DNA of 64,000 nt from assembly GCA_019055375.1 (NCBI GenBank), contig JAHQIW010006092.1, positions 186,001 to 250,000 on the forward strand. The letters run 5' to 3'. The first letter of the stretch is position 1, and each line of letters begins with the position of its first letter. Below the pieces are notes generated by a model, which searched no databases, was not told where the DNA came from, and saw only the letters and a program-made list of their open reading frames with translations. Of this stretch, positions 11,870 through 43,039 are shown one piece after another. Both the position numbers and the translations under genes were made by a program. Source of the stretch: Parelaphostrongylus tenuis (Eukaryota > Nematoda > Chromadorea > Rhabditida > Metastrongylidae).

Positions 11870-14700
11870 TTCCCCCATCTATAGCGTCAGGCGGTTAGAA
11901 GCCACAAAATCATGAAATACGCAGGGTGCCAATGGAACCGAATCTGTAGAAAGCGCAAACGACACGTCGTGAGGGTTGCTTTCTATTCTGCACGTATGAC
12001 GCCAGAACACTCTTTACTGACAACGGCCTTAACGCATTTCTTAAAGCAGCAAGCCGCATACAGTTCTGTGATTGCCGTACAAGAAATGAAAACCAAGAAG
12101 AACGGCATACGTCAACTAACAACGGCATGCTCGTGATCTGCGGCGAAAAGGTCCCATCACGAAATGTCGGGGGCGTAGGATTTATTGTTCACCCGTCCAA
12201 TTCCCATCTCGTCGACCGACACGAAATCCTTTCCCCGCGCTTAGCCATCCTTCGACTCCAACTGAAATGTAATGCGGAATTGTCTGTCATCAAGTGCCAC
12301 TCCCTGACCAATGCAGCTGGTGAACACGAACTGGATGCGTTTTACTATTGGTTTGAGAAAGTTATCCGCAATGTTAATTCGTATCAAAAATTCATTGTCG
12401 TAGGTTTCATTGCCAGAATAGGCCAACGAAAGCCAATACAAGATTGGAAAGTTTGAACTAGAAAAAAGAAATGGAAATGGAGATCGTCTGTAGAACTCTT
12501 GTCTACAGCACGTCTCTCCCACGATTTCCAGAAGAAAGAGCACTGCCGCTGAACATGGTAGTCACCTAACGGCATGATGCACGCGGAGATAGATCATAGA
12601 CGTGCAAACAGAAGATGGTGCCTACTTGACACATCCGTAGTCCCATTATTCTATACTGGGTCCGATCACCGCCTTCTCTGGGCGAAGACACGATTCCGCC
12701 GTATGCTGGGAAGAAATTCTTGTCATTGACCACGAAGAAGTCGTCAAGCTGTTTACAGCGACAACATTCCAAAGGAAATCTTATCCAACATGACTAACAG
12801 ATTGAGGATAATTCGACCGAAGACTATGTGCTGCCTGTTAAACGACATAAGAAAGAGATGTGTTGATTTATTATCAGTCACTTAATTCAAAAGATTCGAT
12901 TGCATCTCTTCCATCATAAACGAGTTGCTCGAATAGAGAAGAAAGTCTGAGACTCGATCCTAATGGGAAACATTTGGTTTCGTGTTATCAAATGCTAACT
13001 GCTGATGAATATTGCAAGAGGATCTACATCGGTACAGGCACAAGCTGCTGAGAGCAGCACAAAAAAGGCCTAGTCTGAAAAAGTGCCGTCGGAATCTCTG
13101 TGATCATAGTTCTGCACTGTCAACCTTGTTAAACGAAGATAGGATCACGAGAATTCCCAACATGGTATGGAATTGGTAACTGGAAAATTCTACACAACTT
13201 TTTTTTCTCTCCCCATCCCTGTCTCGGACCACGTACTCCGCGCTGGAGAAAACGCGTGGGATTCTACCCTCTAAAGTTCGAGTTACGGTAGAACGTACAA
13301 AAAAAAAACACAGCTCCAGGATCCGATAACATCTCGCCGACATTAGAGAGGTGGAGGCCATAATCTACATCACTTCTAGCAGCACATATGACATCTCAAT
13401 CCAAAGGCAAAAAAACCGCAGACCAGTGGAGGGCGTCGCGCACAGATCCTCCACAAAAAAAATAAGCAAAAAGATCTTCGTAACTATCGTCCTATTTGCT
13501 TGTTGAGCGTGTTTTACGAACCCTTTACGAAGAGTATTTCTGCACGCGTTTTTACGATCCCTTCACTAAGATTATTTTTGCACATCATAAGAACTTCGGA
13601 TGAGACAGAACTAGTTGAGCAAGCAGAATTTAGAGAGGGAATATGCTGTGTGGACCACATGCAAACAGCGCCGAAGGTTGCAGAAGTCTACCGGTAAAAC
13701 TACCTGCCCTTAATCCTAACTTTTATTAACTAAGAAAAAAAATTTGGTAGCGTCGAAGCAAATGCAATTCTATCAGCGCTCGTCGATCAAAAAGTGAATC
13801 CGTCCTCCATAAAAACTCTATCAGTGTGTTATCGAAACTATATCACGACAATACAGCTATGCAGCTTTTTCATCGACCTCTGACCATCGTCACTGAAAAA
13901 GGGGTTCGACAAGGTGATACGATATCGCAAAGTTGTTCTCCGCCGCACTGTAGTGGACGATGAGGCCGCTCGTTTGGAACAAGAGGGGTATATGCATTGA
14001 TGGAAAAATCCTATCAAACCCTCGTTTTGCGAAAAACTTCGCCATCTTCTCAAAAACGCTGGTGAAGCAGAGACGGTGGGAAGACTAGAGGAACTTAACG
14101 AAGCGCAGATGATCGGACTACACATAAATCGTATAAAAATCCTTTCTTGAAAAACCATGGTACTTATGGAACTAGATGACTCTACGATTACGCAGACCCC
14201 TGCGCATGTACATTGGACGTTTAATGAACATGGAAAACAACATAAAGGAGGAATCTGACAGGAGAAGTAGAGTAGAGTGGGCCGCAATCAGACCTCTTAA
14301 AGAAGCCACTGCCCAAATGACGGACACAAAACTACACGCTAATCTTTTCATTTCAACAATCCCTCCCAGCGCTCTGATATGCAGCAGAGATGCCGGCTAA
14401 TACTTCTACCACATCGAGACTACTGAAGAGGTCTCACAGAGCGCTTGAACGATGCCTTCTAAAATTCATTTGGCACTCCAACATCTAATCGACTTACGCG
14501 GCTCCAATTTCAGAACCTAACTTATCTTCGTGATTCAAGAGAGTCTACACCAATAGCGAAACAGATGCGCCGGTCGTGTAGTGAAAAAGTCGGACGACAG
14601 ATGGACGAGAAGAGCTGTAGAGCAGACTCCACGTGAATACTCTCACACCCGAGGACGATTACCCACACGATAGGCGGACGTGTGTAAAGAAATAACTAAT
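11870..14700 (+). mobile_element. decayed RTE-type non-LTR retrotransposon
   Basis: Plus-strand remnant with domains in the expected order but in several frames with stops. An AP-endonuclease-like part (about 12,000-12,420) includes ELDAFYYWFEKVIRN and 'YQKFIVVGFIARIG', where an intact enzyme would have GDFNA. A linker with 'SVVPLFYTGSDHRLL' lies near 12,640. Reverse-transcriptase pieces at 13,500-13,930 include 'CCVDHMQTAPKVAEVYR' and a GVRQGDTIS block. A C-terminal 'RLMNMENNIKEES' block lies near 14,213. Domain content and order fit the RTE/Bov-B clade. No frame is intact, so it is not autonomous. It is a different lineage from the copy at 19.4-22.0 kb, judging by divergence of the RT blocks. 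Confidence 0.8.
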
Positions 14701-15945
14701 CAGCTGTACTCGCAACTGCCGATATTTTACAGATCACGGTATGACACTCGCATCATCCGCCATGTTCGAATCAAACAACTATCATGGACGACAATCGCGA
14801 GGAAAAGAAACGAATGAAAAATGTGTTTGGGTCGTACAATTCGTGAAGAGGGACCGTCCAAGTATCCAAGCATTCAACACTCATTTCAATAAAGTAAAAA
14901 TGATAAAGACGAATTCTTTTACGATGGAGGTAAGGAGACACAACAAAATGAGTTTCAGAGGATGGTAAAGTCGATGAGTCATCGAGTGAGATGAGGCTGA
15001 ATGACGGTGATGCAATAAGTAGATACTTGCGATTTGGGTTGCAGAGCATGGCTACACGGCGAAGCCCATAGAATGTTGCTATGCTCGCCCTGATAAGGTT
15101 AGCACCGGCAGGATCCAATGGGAGATTTTCTACAGGGTGTAAGACCTGAGAACTGATTGCCAGACGACTGCTGCTTGACGGCAAGATGGGATGATTCTAT
15201 TCGAGACTGGATCCCATGCCACCAATGCCAGACCGAATAAAACCTACTTTAGTCTACTCCGCCGTACAACTGGAGCTCCGCTGGCAGTGTTGGAGAGGAC
15301 AGGTTAAGAATCATTTGATAGTGAAGCAGGAGAGAAAAACAATGATATTTAGGTAGGAAGTTGAGAGGTTTCCTGTACTAAACTACGGTAATTCTCGTCA
15401 TTGGCTACCAAAGGGTGGGTGAAAATGCTGAGCAGCCGGAACAACGATCTGTCTGCTTCTACCGTTCGGTTTCCAAATTTAAACCGTATAGAACGGGGCA
15501 AAACCAGAAGCCATTAATTATCATTGTGATCTGGAAATTGTGGATCTGGGTCAAATTGGTGTTTACAGTGAGCCCTGGAGCAAGGGCATATGTTCGGCGC
15601 GACTTCAGTTTGCCTTCATTTTCTAACACAAATGATGTTAGGGTGATGGTTAGCAGAAGAACGTAAACAAGGAGCACTTAATCATAAGGAATTTTGATAT
15701 TATTCTTTGTAAAATGTGGCAAAGGTTAACTATGATCTAGTGTATGATTGTGAAGTAGCAACGCATCCATAGAACCGCTGTTACATTCAGAGCAATTTTT
15801 CCTATCCGAATGTAATTCACACACGATGATGATGATCTGTACACTTGTTTCAAAGTGCCCTATGTCGACAAAGTCAACGTTTCTTCAACGTTATAAAAAC
15901 GGCTCAGCGAGCGTTAGATATGGCGTAACGGTATCAGAAAAGGCG
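14700..15945. other. no gene recognised
   Basis: Mixed sequence after the RTE remnant. The longest open frames (up to 137 codons, minus strand, around 14,771-15,184) show no recognisable motif and no splice structure that I could support. Confidence 0.35.
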
Positions 15946-16290
15946 CCGCCAGTACCAGATGGTACTTCTGTTTTATGGCTGCCACTTGCAGCGCAGTCAA
16001 GCTGGACCTAGTCGCGGCCGCTATGATCGACGCGGGCACAATGCCACCGTCGGCGCGGCCGGCACCAGGGCCATGCTAGGTGCGATCGCCGCCGCCATTA
16101 CGACAATGCTAAAGGCGATTGCCGCCCGTGCCACGCCAAACTTCATCATGGCTGCCACTGTCATCAGCTTCGCAAGTACACGAATCCGCTGAATCACCGT
16201 AGTGATGTTCTCGTCATCGTTCGTCGTAATGCGCATTGTCGTCCTCATTTTTCTTATTGTTCGCCGCTTAAGGATGCCACCACCTAGGTA
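15945..16290. other. GC-rich island of unknown origin
   Basis: Markedly richer in G+C than its AT-rich surroundings (many gccgcc/gcggcc runs). It is open in one frame on each strand: a plus frame beginning near 15,959 with the segment GPSRGRYDRRGH, and a minus Ala/Val-rich frame, 16,021-16,248. Neither matches a family I recognise and neither has convincing start or splice signals. It immediately precedes the isolated SL1 copy. It could be a decayed retrocopy or CpG-type sequence. Confidence 0.3.
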
Positions 16291-16292
16291 GA

Positions 16293-16314
16293 GGTTTAAT
16301 TACCCAAGTTTGAG
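16293..16314 (+). other. exact copy of the nematode SL1 spliced-leader 22-mer
   Basis: The 22 bases match the conserved SL1 leader exon from its first GG to its final GAG (begins GGTTTAATTACCC, ends AAGTTTGAG). It is not an SL RNA gene: after GAG the sequence reads 'gcctgagg', not the GT donor and Sm-site region of SL RNA, and no 5S rRNA gene is adjacent. The best reading is the 5' end of a reverse-transcribed trans-spliced mRNA, although the downstream sequence is not recognisable as a gene. Confidence 0.75.
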
Positions 16315-16479
16315 GCCTGAGGTGAGGGGAAAGATCCTGTCGTGGTCGCCATTCAGTTACGACACCTCATGAGTTAACAATTCTCCAATATTTCTCATAT
16401 TAAAGAGCTGAAAATAAAATTAGATTTTCTGACTATTCTGACTAATATAGTCCCAATATATTTTACCAGGCTAAACCAG

Positions 16480-16660
16480 TGACGGTTGGTTACTGCCAAA
16501 ATCGATACCACTTTTGACAGAGAGAGTGATAGCAGAAGAAAAGCCCAGACAGTACATTGATGGGCAAGCCTCACTAGAAAAAGTGAGACGCTGGTTCGAC
16601 TCCCGCGCGAGGTTCAAGGTTTTGTATATCAGTCAATGCTACGGGATATTTAATCCGCCG
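16480..16660 (+). repeat. tRNA-derived SINE fragment
   Basis: Contains a B-box-like 'gctggttcgactcccgc', then 'gcgaggttcaaggttttgta' and 'tatcagtcaatgc', matching the tails of the SINEs near 31,580 and 43,005. The 5' half is degraded. Confidence 0.5.
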
Positions 16661-16759
16661 GTTTATATCGATTCAAAGCCCCAATTAACTCAAAACCATG
16701 GGTCTAGTTCCGTGTGTGTGCCTAGTTTCCCCGCACGGGCTGTGAATTAGAATCAACTC

Positions 16760-17640
16760 GTACCGTTGATCTTTGCCCTAATCACAAGTCTTATGTACCG
16801 TCCTATTCAACAAAAGCTTGTGGAACTACAAAGGCCAACCCATGACCATAGACATGTCAATCACATATAGTACTTATTAACTTTACACAGTCCCGTCTGC
16901 CCTCACAGACAAACATGTCGGAAATACAATATCTCTCAAATCAACAGATTTAGTGACCAACCTTGTTCAGAAAGGACACCTGAAGCAATGGTCTTTACTC
17001 AGATCAGTTGTCGGGAAGATACAACATTAGCACAAGATAGAAGAGAATAAATTTTCAAAAGTAAAGAACTTATTGGAAAACTACAACAGAACATGAGTTC
17101 GACAAAATGACCACAGACAAAACCACGACGTAAGTTGATAACGGTTGTTCGGCTCTACTCTTGTGTTAATAAGATTCATCACATCAGACTTTGAGCGCTG
17201 ATCTGAAAATCCTATTAGTCCTAACAATGAACTTTTCAAATGTCCTCACTCTAGATATTTGGCTTTTATGCTAGACACGTTCACAACTTTTGATTAATCA
17301 CTTCGAAATTCAAAACAGAAAGCCGTCGACGAATTTTTATGGATTGGACGAGGATACCAAGTCCAAACTCATTTTTTACTTTGATAATCGAACACAAACG
17401 GACAAGGAACAAAAGAATCGTTTCACATTAGCCTAAAATTCAGCAAATACGTCTCAAGAAAAAATGGTAAGAGATATTTAGTATAATTACATTCTATCGT
17501 AAGTAGTAATTGAACTGAAACAAATTTATACAGTAGAAGAAATTTATCAAAAACTGACAAATATATATATATATATTCATATTCAAATTGTATGGATATG
17601 CTAAGAAGGACATGAGGCATTTTTTGCGAGTACTGTAGTT
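16760..17640. other. no gene seen; presumed downstream region of the DPP gene
   Basis: AT-rich sequence immediately beyond the stop codon of the minus-strand DPP gene, containing a short TA run near 17,562. It may include the 3' UTR, but no clear AATAAA was located. Confidence 0.35.
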
Positions 17641-17683
17641 GAAAGTGAGTGCTTCAGACGATCCTAGAAATCATGGCACTGCA

Positions 17684-36913
<19,230 letters not shown>

Positions 36914-36925
36914 CTGCATTTCATC
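36914..36925 (-). promoter_or_regulatory. likely trans-splice acceptor of the DPP gene
   Basis: Minus-strand 'gaaatgcag' immediately precedes ATGGCACC at 36,913. An acceptor abutting an ATG with no donor upstream is the usual signature of spliced-leader addition. With the CCDC174 poly(A) signal 195 bp upstream, SL2-type splicing within an operon is possible. Confidence 0.5.
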
Positions 36926-37120
36926 AAGACATTGTCTACTTCACATTCATTAAAATGGAAATGTATAGTCACAATGTATCACAGAAAAATTCGAATACCG
37001 ATGAACTCCAAACTAACGGCAAGTCACCAATAATTTGTGATTACAATATAAACCTGTGAAAGTACAGGCGACAAGATCAGAACCGTTGATCAAATGCGAA
37101 TAAAATCAAGATAAGCAATA

Positions 37121-37126
37121 TTTATT
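37121..37126 (-). terminator. AATAAA polyadenylation signal of the CCDC174 gene
   Basis: AATAAA on the minus strand, starting 7 bases after the TAA stop at 37,133-37,135. It gives an unusually short 3' UTR and leaves about 200 bp before the DPP acceptor. Confidence 0.6.
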
Positions 37127-37132
37127 AGCAAA

Positions 37133-40100
37133 TTATTGGTAATAGAAAGAGGGTGGGGCAAACTCCTCTTCACGCTCATCTCGCTGCTTCTGTATCCATG
37201 TGTTGAATCGGCCTTTTCCTCGATCCCACTCTCTCTCCGGCTTCTGCTGTCGTTGCTAAAAAACCGTTATAAGATACTAAATTAACAGCTACATCTCAAC
37301 TCCAATAGAACATTTGAAGTGTGGAGATGAAAGCATGGATATCAACATGAGATTATCGCATTATTGGCTGAAAGTATTTCGACAAAACTTTCTATTTTCA
37401 AACAATTACACGTCAGGGATTACACCTTAAACCATAGTGAGAAAATCACGGTACAAAGAGACTTTAGAGATCATATCATATAGAGTTATGTTCCGTTGTG
37501 GAATGTGTCATTGAAAAAAGATAGAACGGAAGAAGTGTTGGGTCATTTCCGTTATCTGCCCCACTTAAAACGCTCGGGAAAACGTATTTGCTAGTGGTTT
37601 TTGAAGTTCGAGTAGTCATTCGATAGCTTGAATCTCGAAGAATATGAAAATGCAGTTTACTTCTAAAACAACCTCTTCGTTACGCTGTAACAACAACAAA
37701 AAATTATGTAGAGCACTCAATCATTTTTCGCTAAACAAAACTTTATCCTCAAACTCTTGATAACCTTCGATGACCTGAATTCGAGGACTCCAATGGTAGA
37801 TTTGGATTTTGAAAGGGACTTCTTATTGCGTTGTAACAGCAAAAGAAGATTGAGTTCTTGAATTTGAATCACTTTCGTCATCGGCGCCTTTCTTCAATCC
37901 CTTGAGGAATAGGCACCTTTGGATTTTTTTTTTCGATGTTTCAACAATTATTTGATAGCCCAAATCTGGAAGATTTCAACGTTGTATTTAATTTTCCAAA
38001 AAATTATCTCTGAATAAGAAACACAATTCTATTGTTGCTGTTATAGCGCAACAAAAAGGTCGTTTCGAAAAGGCAGTACATTTTCAAATTTTTCAATAAA
38101 TAAGCTATCGAATGAATACTCGAACTTGAAAAACCACCAGGAAGTACTTCTTCCACAAGCGTTGGAACTGGGGGTGGATAATGGAAAAGTACCGAAGTAT
38201 TGAACTGTCAATCACCATCCTGGCATATGAATCTCAAACTTCACCGCTCAAAACTATTGAGGCATTTTACATGAGTCTAATTATCCAAATATAAACCACA
38301 TAAAGGATGGCATTTTGGCACATGTGATCGCCCAGAATATTACAAATTACTTTTTTAACATAAGAAAGGCAGTCTATCCACTCATGTAAATTCTGAGTGA
38401 CCAATCTTCACCAATAAGTGGAAGATTTGTTAAAAAAAGTCTCTGGAAACATCGTTTCCACCACGTATGAAATTTGAATTTCGCATTTTTCTCTTGGAAT
38501 TACGAAAATTTTTAGCTGACTCGACTGCACATTATGTCAACCATTTCAAGCTCTTAAAAGGCAAAAAAACGCCGCAAAAAATGGCCGTTGAGAAATATTT
38601 GTTACAATAGCAACCGCGGGTAGCTGGGATTACAACGCTGTGTAATAGCGCTTTGACAAAAGGAAGACATTCTCTCTGGCACAGAGTTAGAATTTCAAAG
38701 TGGATGTAATTTGGCTCCTAAGTTTTTTTTTTTCAATGTAGCTCTGTTTGAAACAAAAGGCTTAAGACACACTGAGTCTAATAGTACCACTATACGCAGA
38801 AGACGAATACGAAAATGTGAAGAAACTGATAGAGCATTTTAACTTACTTGCAGAGGTTTCTCAATAGGCAGTGGTATTTCGTTAAGGTCAACTTCAGGTA
38901 GTTCGGGCTCTGGCTCAGGTGATGGTGTCCTTTCCTCTTCAAAAAAAGAAACTTTAAGAAATTAATATAGAGTTTACTTTCAGTAGCTATCATTTATATA
39001 ACAGAATCATAGGTAGCAATTTTTCACAAACTTACATCTCTGCAATTCTTAACACTACCTTACAATGAGAAGGACGAGGAGACAAGATAGGGGAGGCGTA
39101 ATCGTGTGGTTGGTGATGCAGACTATCAAGAATCAAAGTGATAGTTCGACCCCCTCCAACAACTCTCTTTCATCAAATCAACGATCCTTTACGAAACACC
39201 TTAGCTCGGGTTTCTCCCAGATTGCACAGAGGTTTGCGCGTTCAGCATTATACGTCACTCATGAAGAAGAAATGTTCAAATACCAGTCAGAACAACGCGG
39301 AAATGCTCGAACACTTCAAAAGGATGTATGCGAGAAAAAGAATCAAGTACTAGAATTGAGGGAATCTGCATGGCAAAACAGGACGACGGCCGTATAAAAA
39401 ATGAAGGAAATTCAAAAGTTCGACTTTCTATAAACCTCGGCATAATCAATTGATATATGAAAATGGAGAAAACTTATCTTGATTAGCTGACGCGAGGTTG
39501 ATAAAACAGTTGTAGAAATTCGGCTGACGTTTCGGCGGACCCGCCTTCTTCAGAGCCTGGACGTATATAGTATTAGTCTCTAATACTAATACTATATACA
39601 TTCCAGACTAATACTATATACGTCCAGGCTCTGAAGAAGGCGGGTCGCCGAATCGTCAGCCGAATTTCTACACACTGTTTATCAACCTCGCGTCAGCTAA
39701 TCAAGATAAGTTTTCTCCATTTTCATATATCAAATGAAGGAAATCATGAAACGCCACGTCTGACAGAGTAGGTGAAGCTGCACCACGACATACATACAGT
39801 CGATGGCTCGATTCCTCGCTTAAGGCTCATCAAGCCTTCCACCTCTTCCGGGTCGGTGAACTCGGTACCATGCTTGGTTGGTAGGAGAGCAGCACTGACT
39901 TGATACATCGGTAGGCCACCGCGATTCATGTGCAAGGCCAGATTTGCATTGAAATCACCCCAAATCAACGCTAGATGAAGACGAGTGCATGGCGCAACGC
40001 TCATCAACTGATCAAAGCTGATAGATTTATCCTTTCTATCCATTATCGTTTTGAAAAGAAATGCACACACCTGGTAAGCCTTTTCTTCTCCGTAACGCGT

Positions 40101-42065
40101 TAAGTTTCTCTCGCCTCGCACGTGCCTTTTTGTCAGCTTCAGCCTTATTTTTCGCCCGCATTTTTTCTGTTTGGGCTGTCATGTCGTAGAGTGATTTGAT
40201 CTGTTGCTGACGTTTTTCTTCCTCTGTGGCAAACTTCATATGTGAAACGCCATAGACCCTTCTTTCTAAAAAGATAAACACATTAAGAGAAGAAAAGAAA
40301 AAGAAACACGATATTACCTTCATCAGGAGCATAGTGTTCTACAATAGGAGCTGTCTCCGTGGTAGTCGATGTAGATGGTTGACCACCGACACAGCTAAGC
40401 TTCGATAATTGGCTTTCTTGTCTTTCTTTTACTTTTGCATTGAAGTCAACAAGAAACTCTACATCCAAACCGTCGCTGTTCTTCAAAACTACGCTACCAT
40501 CGGATAGCTTATCATAGAGCTCCGTTTTCTCCTAGAACAGACATTTATAGAAACGCGCTGTAAATATCAGAGACCACGCCTAAACCAATTCCGAGGTTAT
40601 AAGAAAAATAAGAATCTTAATTCAAAAGTTAGAAGTCGATGAAATCAGCTTCAGATCACATAAAATGTTCACGTGTGATAGAGAAATTAGGTACTGGTCC
40701 CGTGGTGTCTCCACCTCCGAAGACAGCTCATGAAGATGGAATCAAGTTGAAATATGTTTTCCACGTTCATTGCCAGTTCACCAATGGGTTGTTTTCCGTT
40801 AGACGGCATGGAATGAAGAAACGCCCCTTTTCGCTGAACAAGAAATTTTCATGAGAGTGTTAGTAATCATTCCAGAGCTTGAATCTCTAGCTACTGCGTT
40901 ACGTAGCTGCTTTCTGAAAAGACCTTATTATAAAGCTGTGAAATTCAAAATAAAATTATGTTTTACATCGATTACGCAATTTTATTACTAATTCGCCGGA
41001 ATCACGAAAAGCACATGAACGCAGGAGATCTTTTAGCGTCAGAGTTATACGTTTTATCTGGAGTCTCCTTCCAAGCGGAGAAAAAAAAACCCTAAATGAT
41101 CAACAAAAATCGCACTTGTGAGCCGCTAAGCGCGATCACTGTATTGAAATCCCGGGCAGCCTCTCCCCATCCCATAGATTTGCCAAAAAACACATGCCCG
41201 ACGTACATGAAACTCGTTCATATTTCCCCGCTACACTGCGAAAGAAACGGTTTTCCGGAAAATAAGCCTAACGTTGGAATCGTTATATTTTAAGCTATCG
41301 AATGATTATGATAGTTCAAAAGAAGAGTTCTGTTCTGCGAGAGATATACGCGCGTGAAACGCAAATGTTTTCCTTCCACTGAAGCGTTATGAAAACCCTT
41401 TTTCAAAAAACGGCCACATGCGTGCAGTAGCGAGAGATTTGAGCTTTAGAATGATTACTAACACTCTTATGAAAAGTTAATGTCCAGCGTTTCTTCACTC
41501 CGTGCCGTCTAACGAAAAAGTGTCCAAGAATGAGATGTAAAGCTCACGGATAGCATCGGGTTAAAGAGTTCGACATTCCGAATATTCGAAAATTAAAAAA
41601 GGTAGAAAGAAAAGGTACTTCGTAGTTGGCAAATTAAACACTAGATAATACAGCGAAAATATAAAAATAACGATACTTTGAGCCTCTTCGTGACTAACGC
41701 GAGTCGCTCCTCTTCTTCCTTTTGCAGAGCCGCTTCGTGTTCAATGATTCGCTTTCTTCGCTCCTGTGCCTCCTTCTTGAGCGAGACTTTTTCCTCCTTC
41801 TTCACTGCCAACACACTCTGAAACTTTTGACTGAACTTCGAAGAACGAAAGATGAAAAAACGGAACTACTGAATTCATTAGAACTTACACTTTTGCCTGA
41901 TCGATAGATTTCGTTGGTAGCCGATTTGACGATGTCATTCTTCTTCTTTATATACTCACTCTTCAAGTCGAACAGTGAAGCGACTTCATTCGTATGTAAT
42001 TTTTTCGGTTCATACTTCGTCTTTGGCAAACTCGTCGACCGTCTCTCCGTTAGCCAAATCTTTTG
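37133..42065 (-). CDS. CCDC174 homologue (coiled-coil, EWDRGK motif protein)
   Basis: Conserved metazoan coiled-coil protein; the vertebrate member is nuclear and linked to the exon-junction/RNA-processing machinery (family knowledge). Exons (minus strand): 41,889-42,065; 41,677-41,817; 40,318-40,531; 40,071-40,265; 38,848-38,936; 37,133-37,255. They sum to 312 codons plus stop with consistent phases. Family landmarks occur in order: N-terminal 'SLFDLKSEYIKKK', a Lys/Glu-rich coiled coil, 'VEFLVDFNAKVKERQE', 'YGVSHMKFATEEEKRQQQ', an acidic Pro/Glu linker, and C-terminal 'REWDRGKGRFNTW' with 'REEEFAPPS'. The initiator Met is not in the first exon found, so a short upstream exon is missing. The human protein is longer (about 467 residues). 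Intron 38,937-40,070 carries a fold-back and a SINE. Confidence 0.85.
37590..38110. repeat. dispersed repeat family 1 copies
   Basis: 'gtcattcgatagcttgaatc' near 37,616, 'gcgttgtaacagcaaaagaa' near 37,829 and 'ttatagcgcaacaaaaag' near 38,041 mark direct and inverted copies in the last CCDC174 intron. Confidence 0.6.
39450..39733. mobile_element. perfect-stem fold-back element, 284 bp
   Basis: Left arm from 'ttgatatatgaaaatggaga' at 39,450; right arm ends with its reverse complement at 39,733. The arms are almost identical over about 130 bp each (including 'gattagctgacgcgaggttg', 'ttcttcagagcctggacgta') around a short AT centre. No coding frame. It lies in a CCDC174 intron and would form a very stable RNA hairpin if transcribed. 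Confidence 0.9.
39770..40030 (-). repeat. tRNA-derived SINE family B (minus orientation)
   Basis: Inverted copy with 'ccttccacctcttccgggtcgg', 'taggccaccgcgattcatg' and 'aagacgagtgcatggcgca'. It lies next to the fold-back in a CCDC174 intron, only 41 bp from the exon starting at 40,071. Confidence 0.7.
40860..41440. repeat. dispersed repeat family 1 cluster
   Basis: 'taatcattccagagcttgaatc', 'aaaattatgttttacatcg' and 'tctgcgagagatatacgcgcg' type blocks identify decayed copies in the CCDC174 intron 40,532-41,676. Confidence 0.5.
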
Positions 42066-42469
42066 CTACGCAGAAGACGCAAATGTTGCCATATCTGTAA
42101 AATATAGCAGGTTATATACCTGAGGATCGATACGTAAATATTATCGAATCTTTACGAATTCACATAGATTTGCATCCAAATCTGCTCGAACACATTTTGA
42201 AACGTACGTGAGAAACTCTCAAGAGATCACAGTAAATCCCAACTCGAAATGCAGTTCTCTCTCATTCGAAAATAGGCGAATATAATACAATGTAGAACTA
42301 ACTAGCAAAACTTTACTAAGCAGACGGAAATTTGTGCCTGAAACACGGGACTGTAGTTAACCCCCGAGGAACGACGCGTAGAGATGAGGTACACGATGGT
42401 TTGAAGGCCTCACTCGCTCGACAAAAACTTTCATCTTTGACACTTGGTATAGTATGCGTCGGGAAATAG

Positions 42470-42730
42470 AGTTATGTTTCAGATATAGTTTCCTTTATTT
42501 GCTCGGTTGGGGCTTGTAAACGGCTCTTCGCTAAACTCTTATTAGTCATTCGAGAGCACAAACCTCCAGGATTTCGATGCTGCAGTTGGTTTTCTGAAAG
42601 GTTATCATAGGAACGCTGTAAGAGCGAAAATAAGATTACGTTCCACACTGAAAGTTCTCATGGTACAGGAAACTTATATATGCACAAAAGACATATAAGC
42701 ATGCAGAGAAAATCATGGAGTATCAGGTAA
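42470..42730. repeat. dispersed repeat family 1 copy
   Basis: Carries 'gttatgtttcagatatag', 'tagtcattcgagagcacaaac' and 'gaacgctgtaagagcgaaaat', upstream of the first CCDC174 exon found. Confidence 0.5.
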
Positions 42731-42919
42731 CAAAAAAAACCTGAGGTTTTACTTTCCAATGGGAGGGAACACCCCAATTGAATAACGAAAATCGCTCGCC
42801 TGTTGCGAGTTGCGCTATGCGATCGATCGATCAACTGTCGTCCCTAGAGGGTTAAAGATCACTAACCTGCACCACCTCCTCAGTACCTGTAAAGCATATA
42901 AAAGAGCGATAGCATAGCG

Positions 42920-43035
42920 GTGGACCTCAGTAGTGTAGTGGTAGTTATAGCACGTGTCCCTGGACTCGGTGAAACCCGGGATCAACTCCCGCTTGGAGTC
43001 TAATGTTTTGCATATTGCTCAACATCCTCGAATGT
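42920..43035 (+). repeat. tRNA-derived SINE (family A2)
   Basis: Head 'gacctcagtagtgtagtggt', B-box-like 'gaaacccgggatcaactccc', tail 'ttttgcatattgctcaacat'. It is one of the better copies of the A2 tail type. Confidence 0.65.
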
Positions 43036-43039
43036 ATGA

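Noticed and set aside
13838..14287. 149-codon minus-strand frame
   Set aside because: It is the antisense of the RTE reverse-transcriptase region, which has recognisable motifs on the plus strand.
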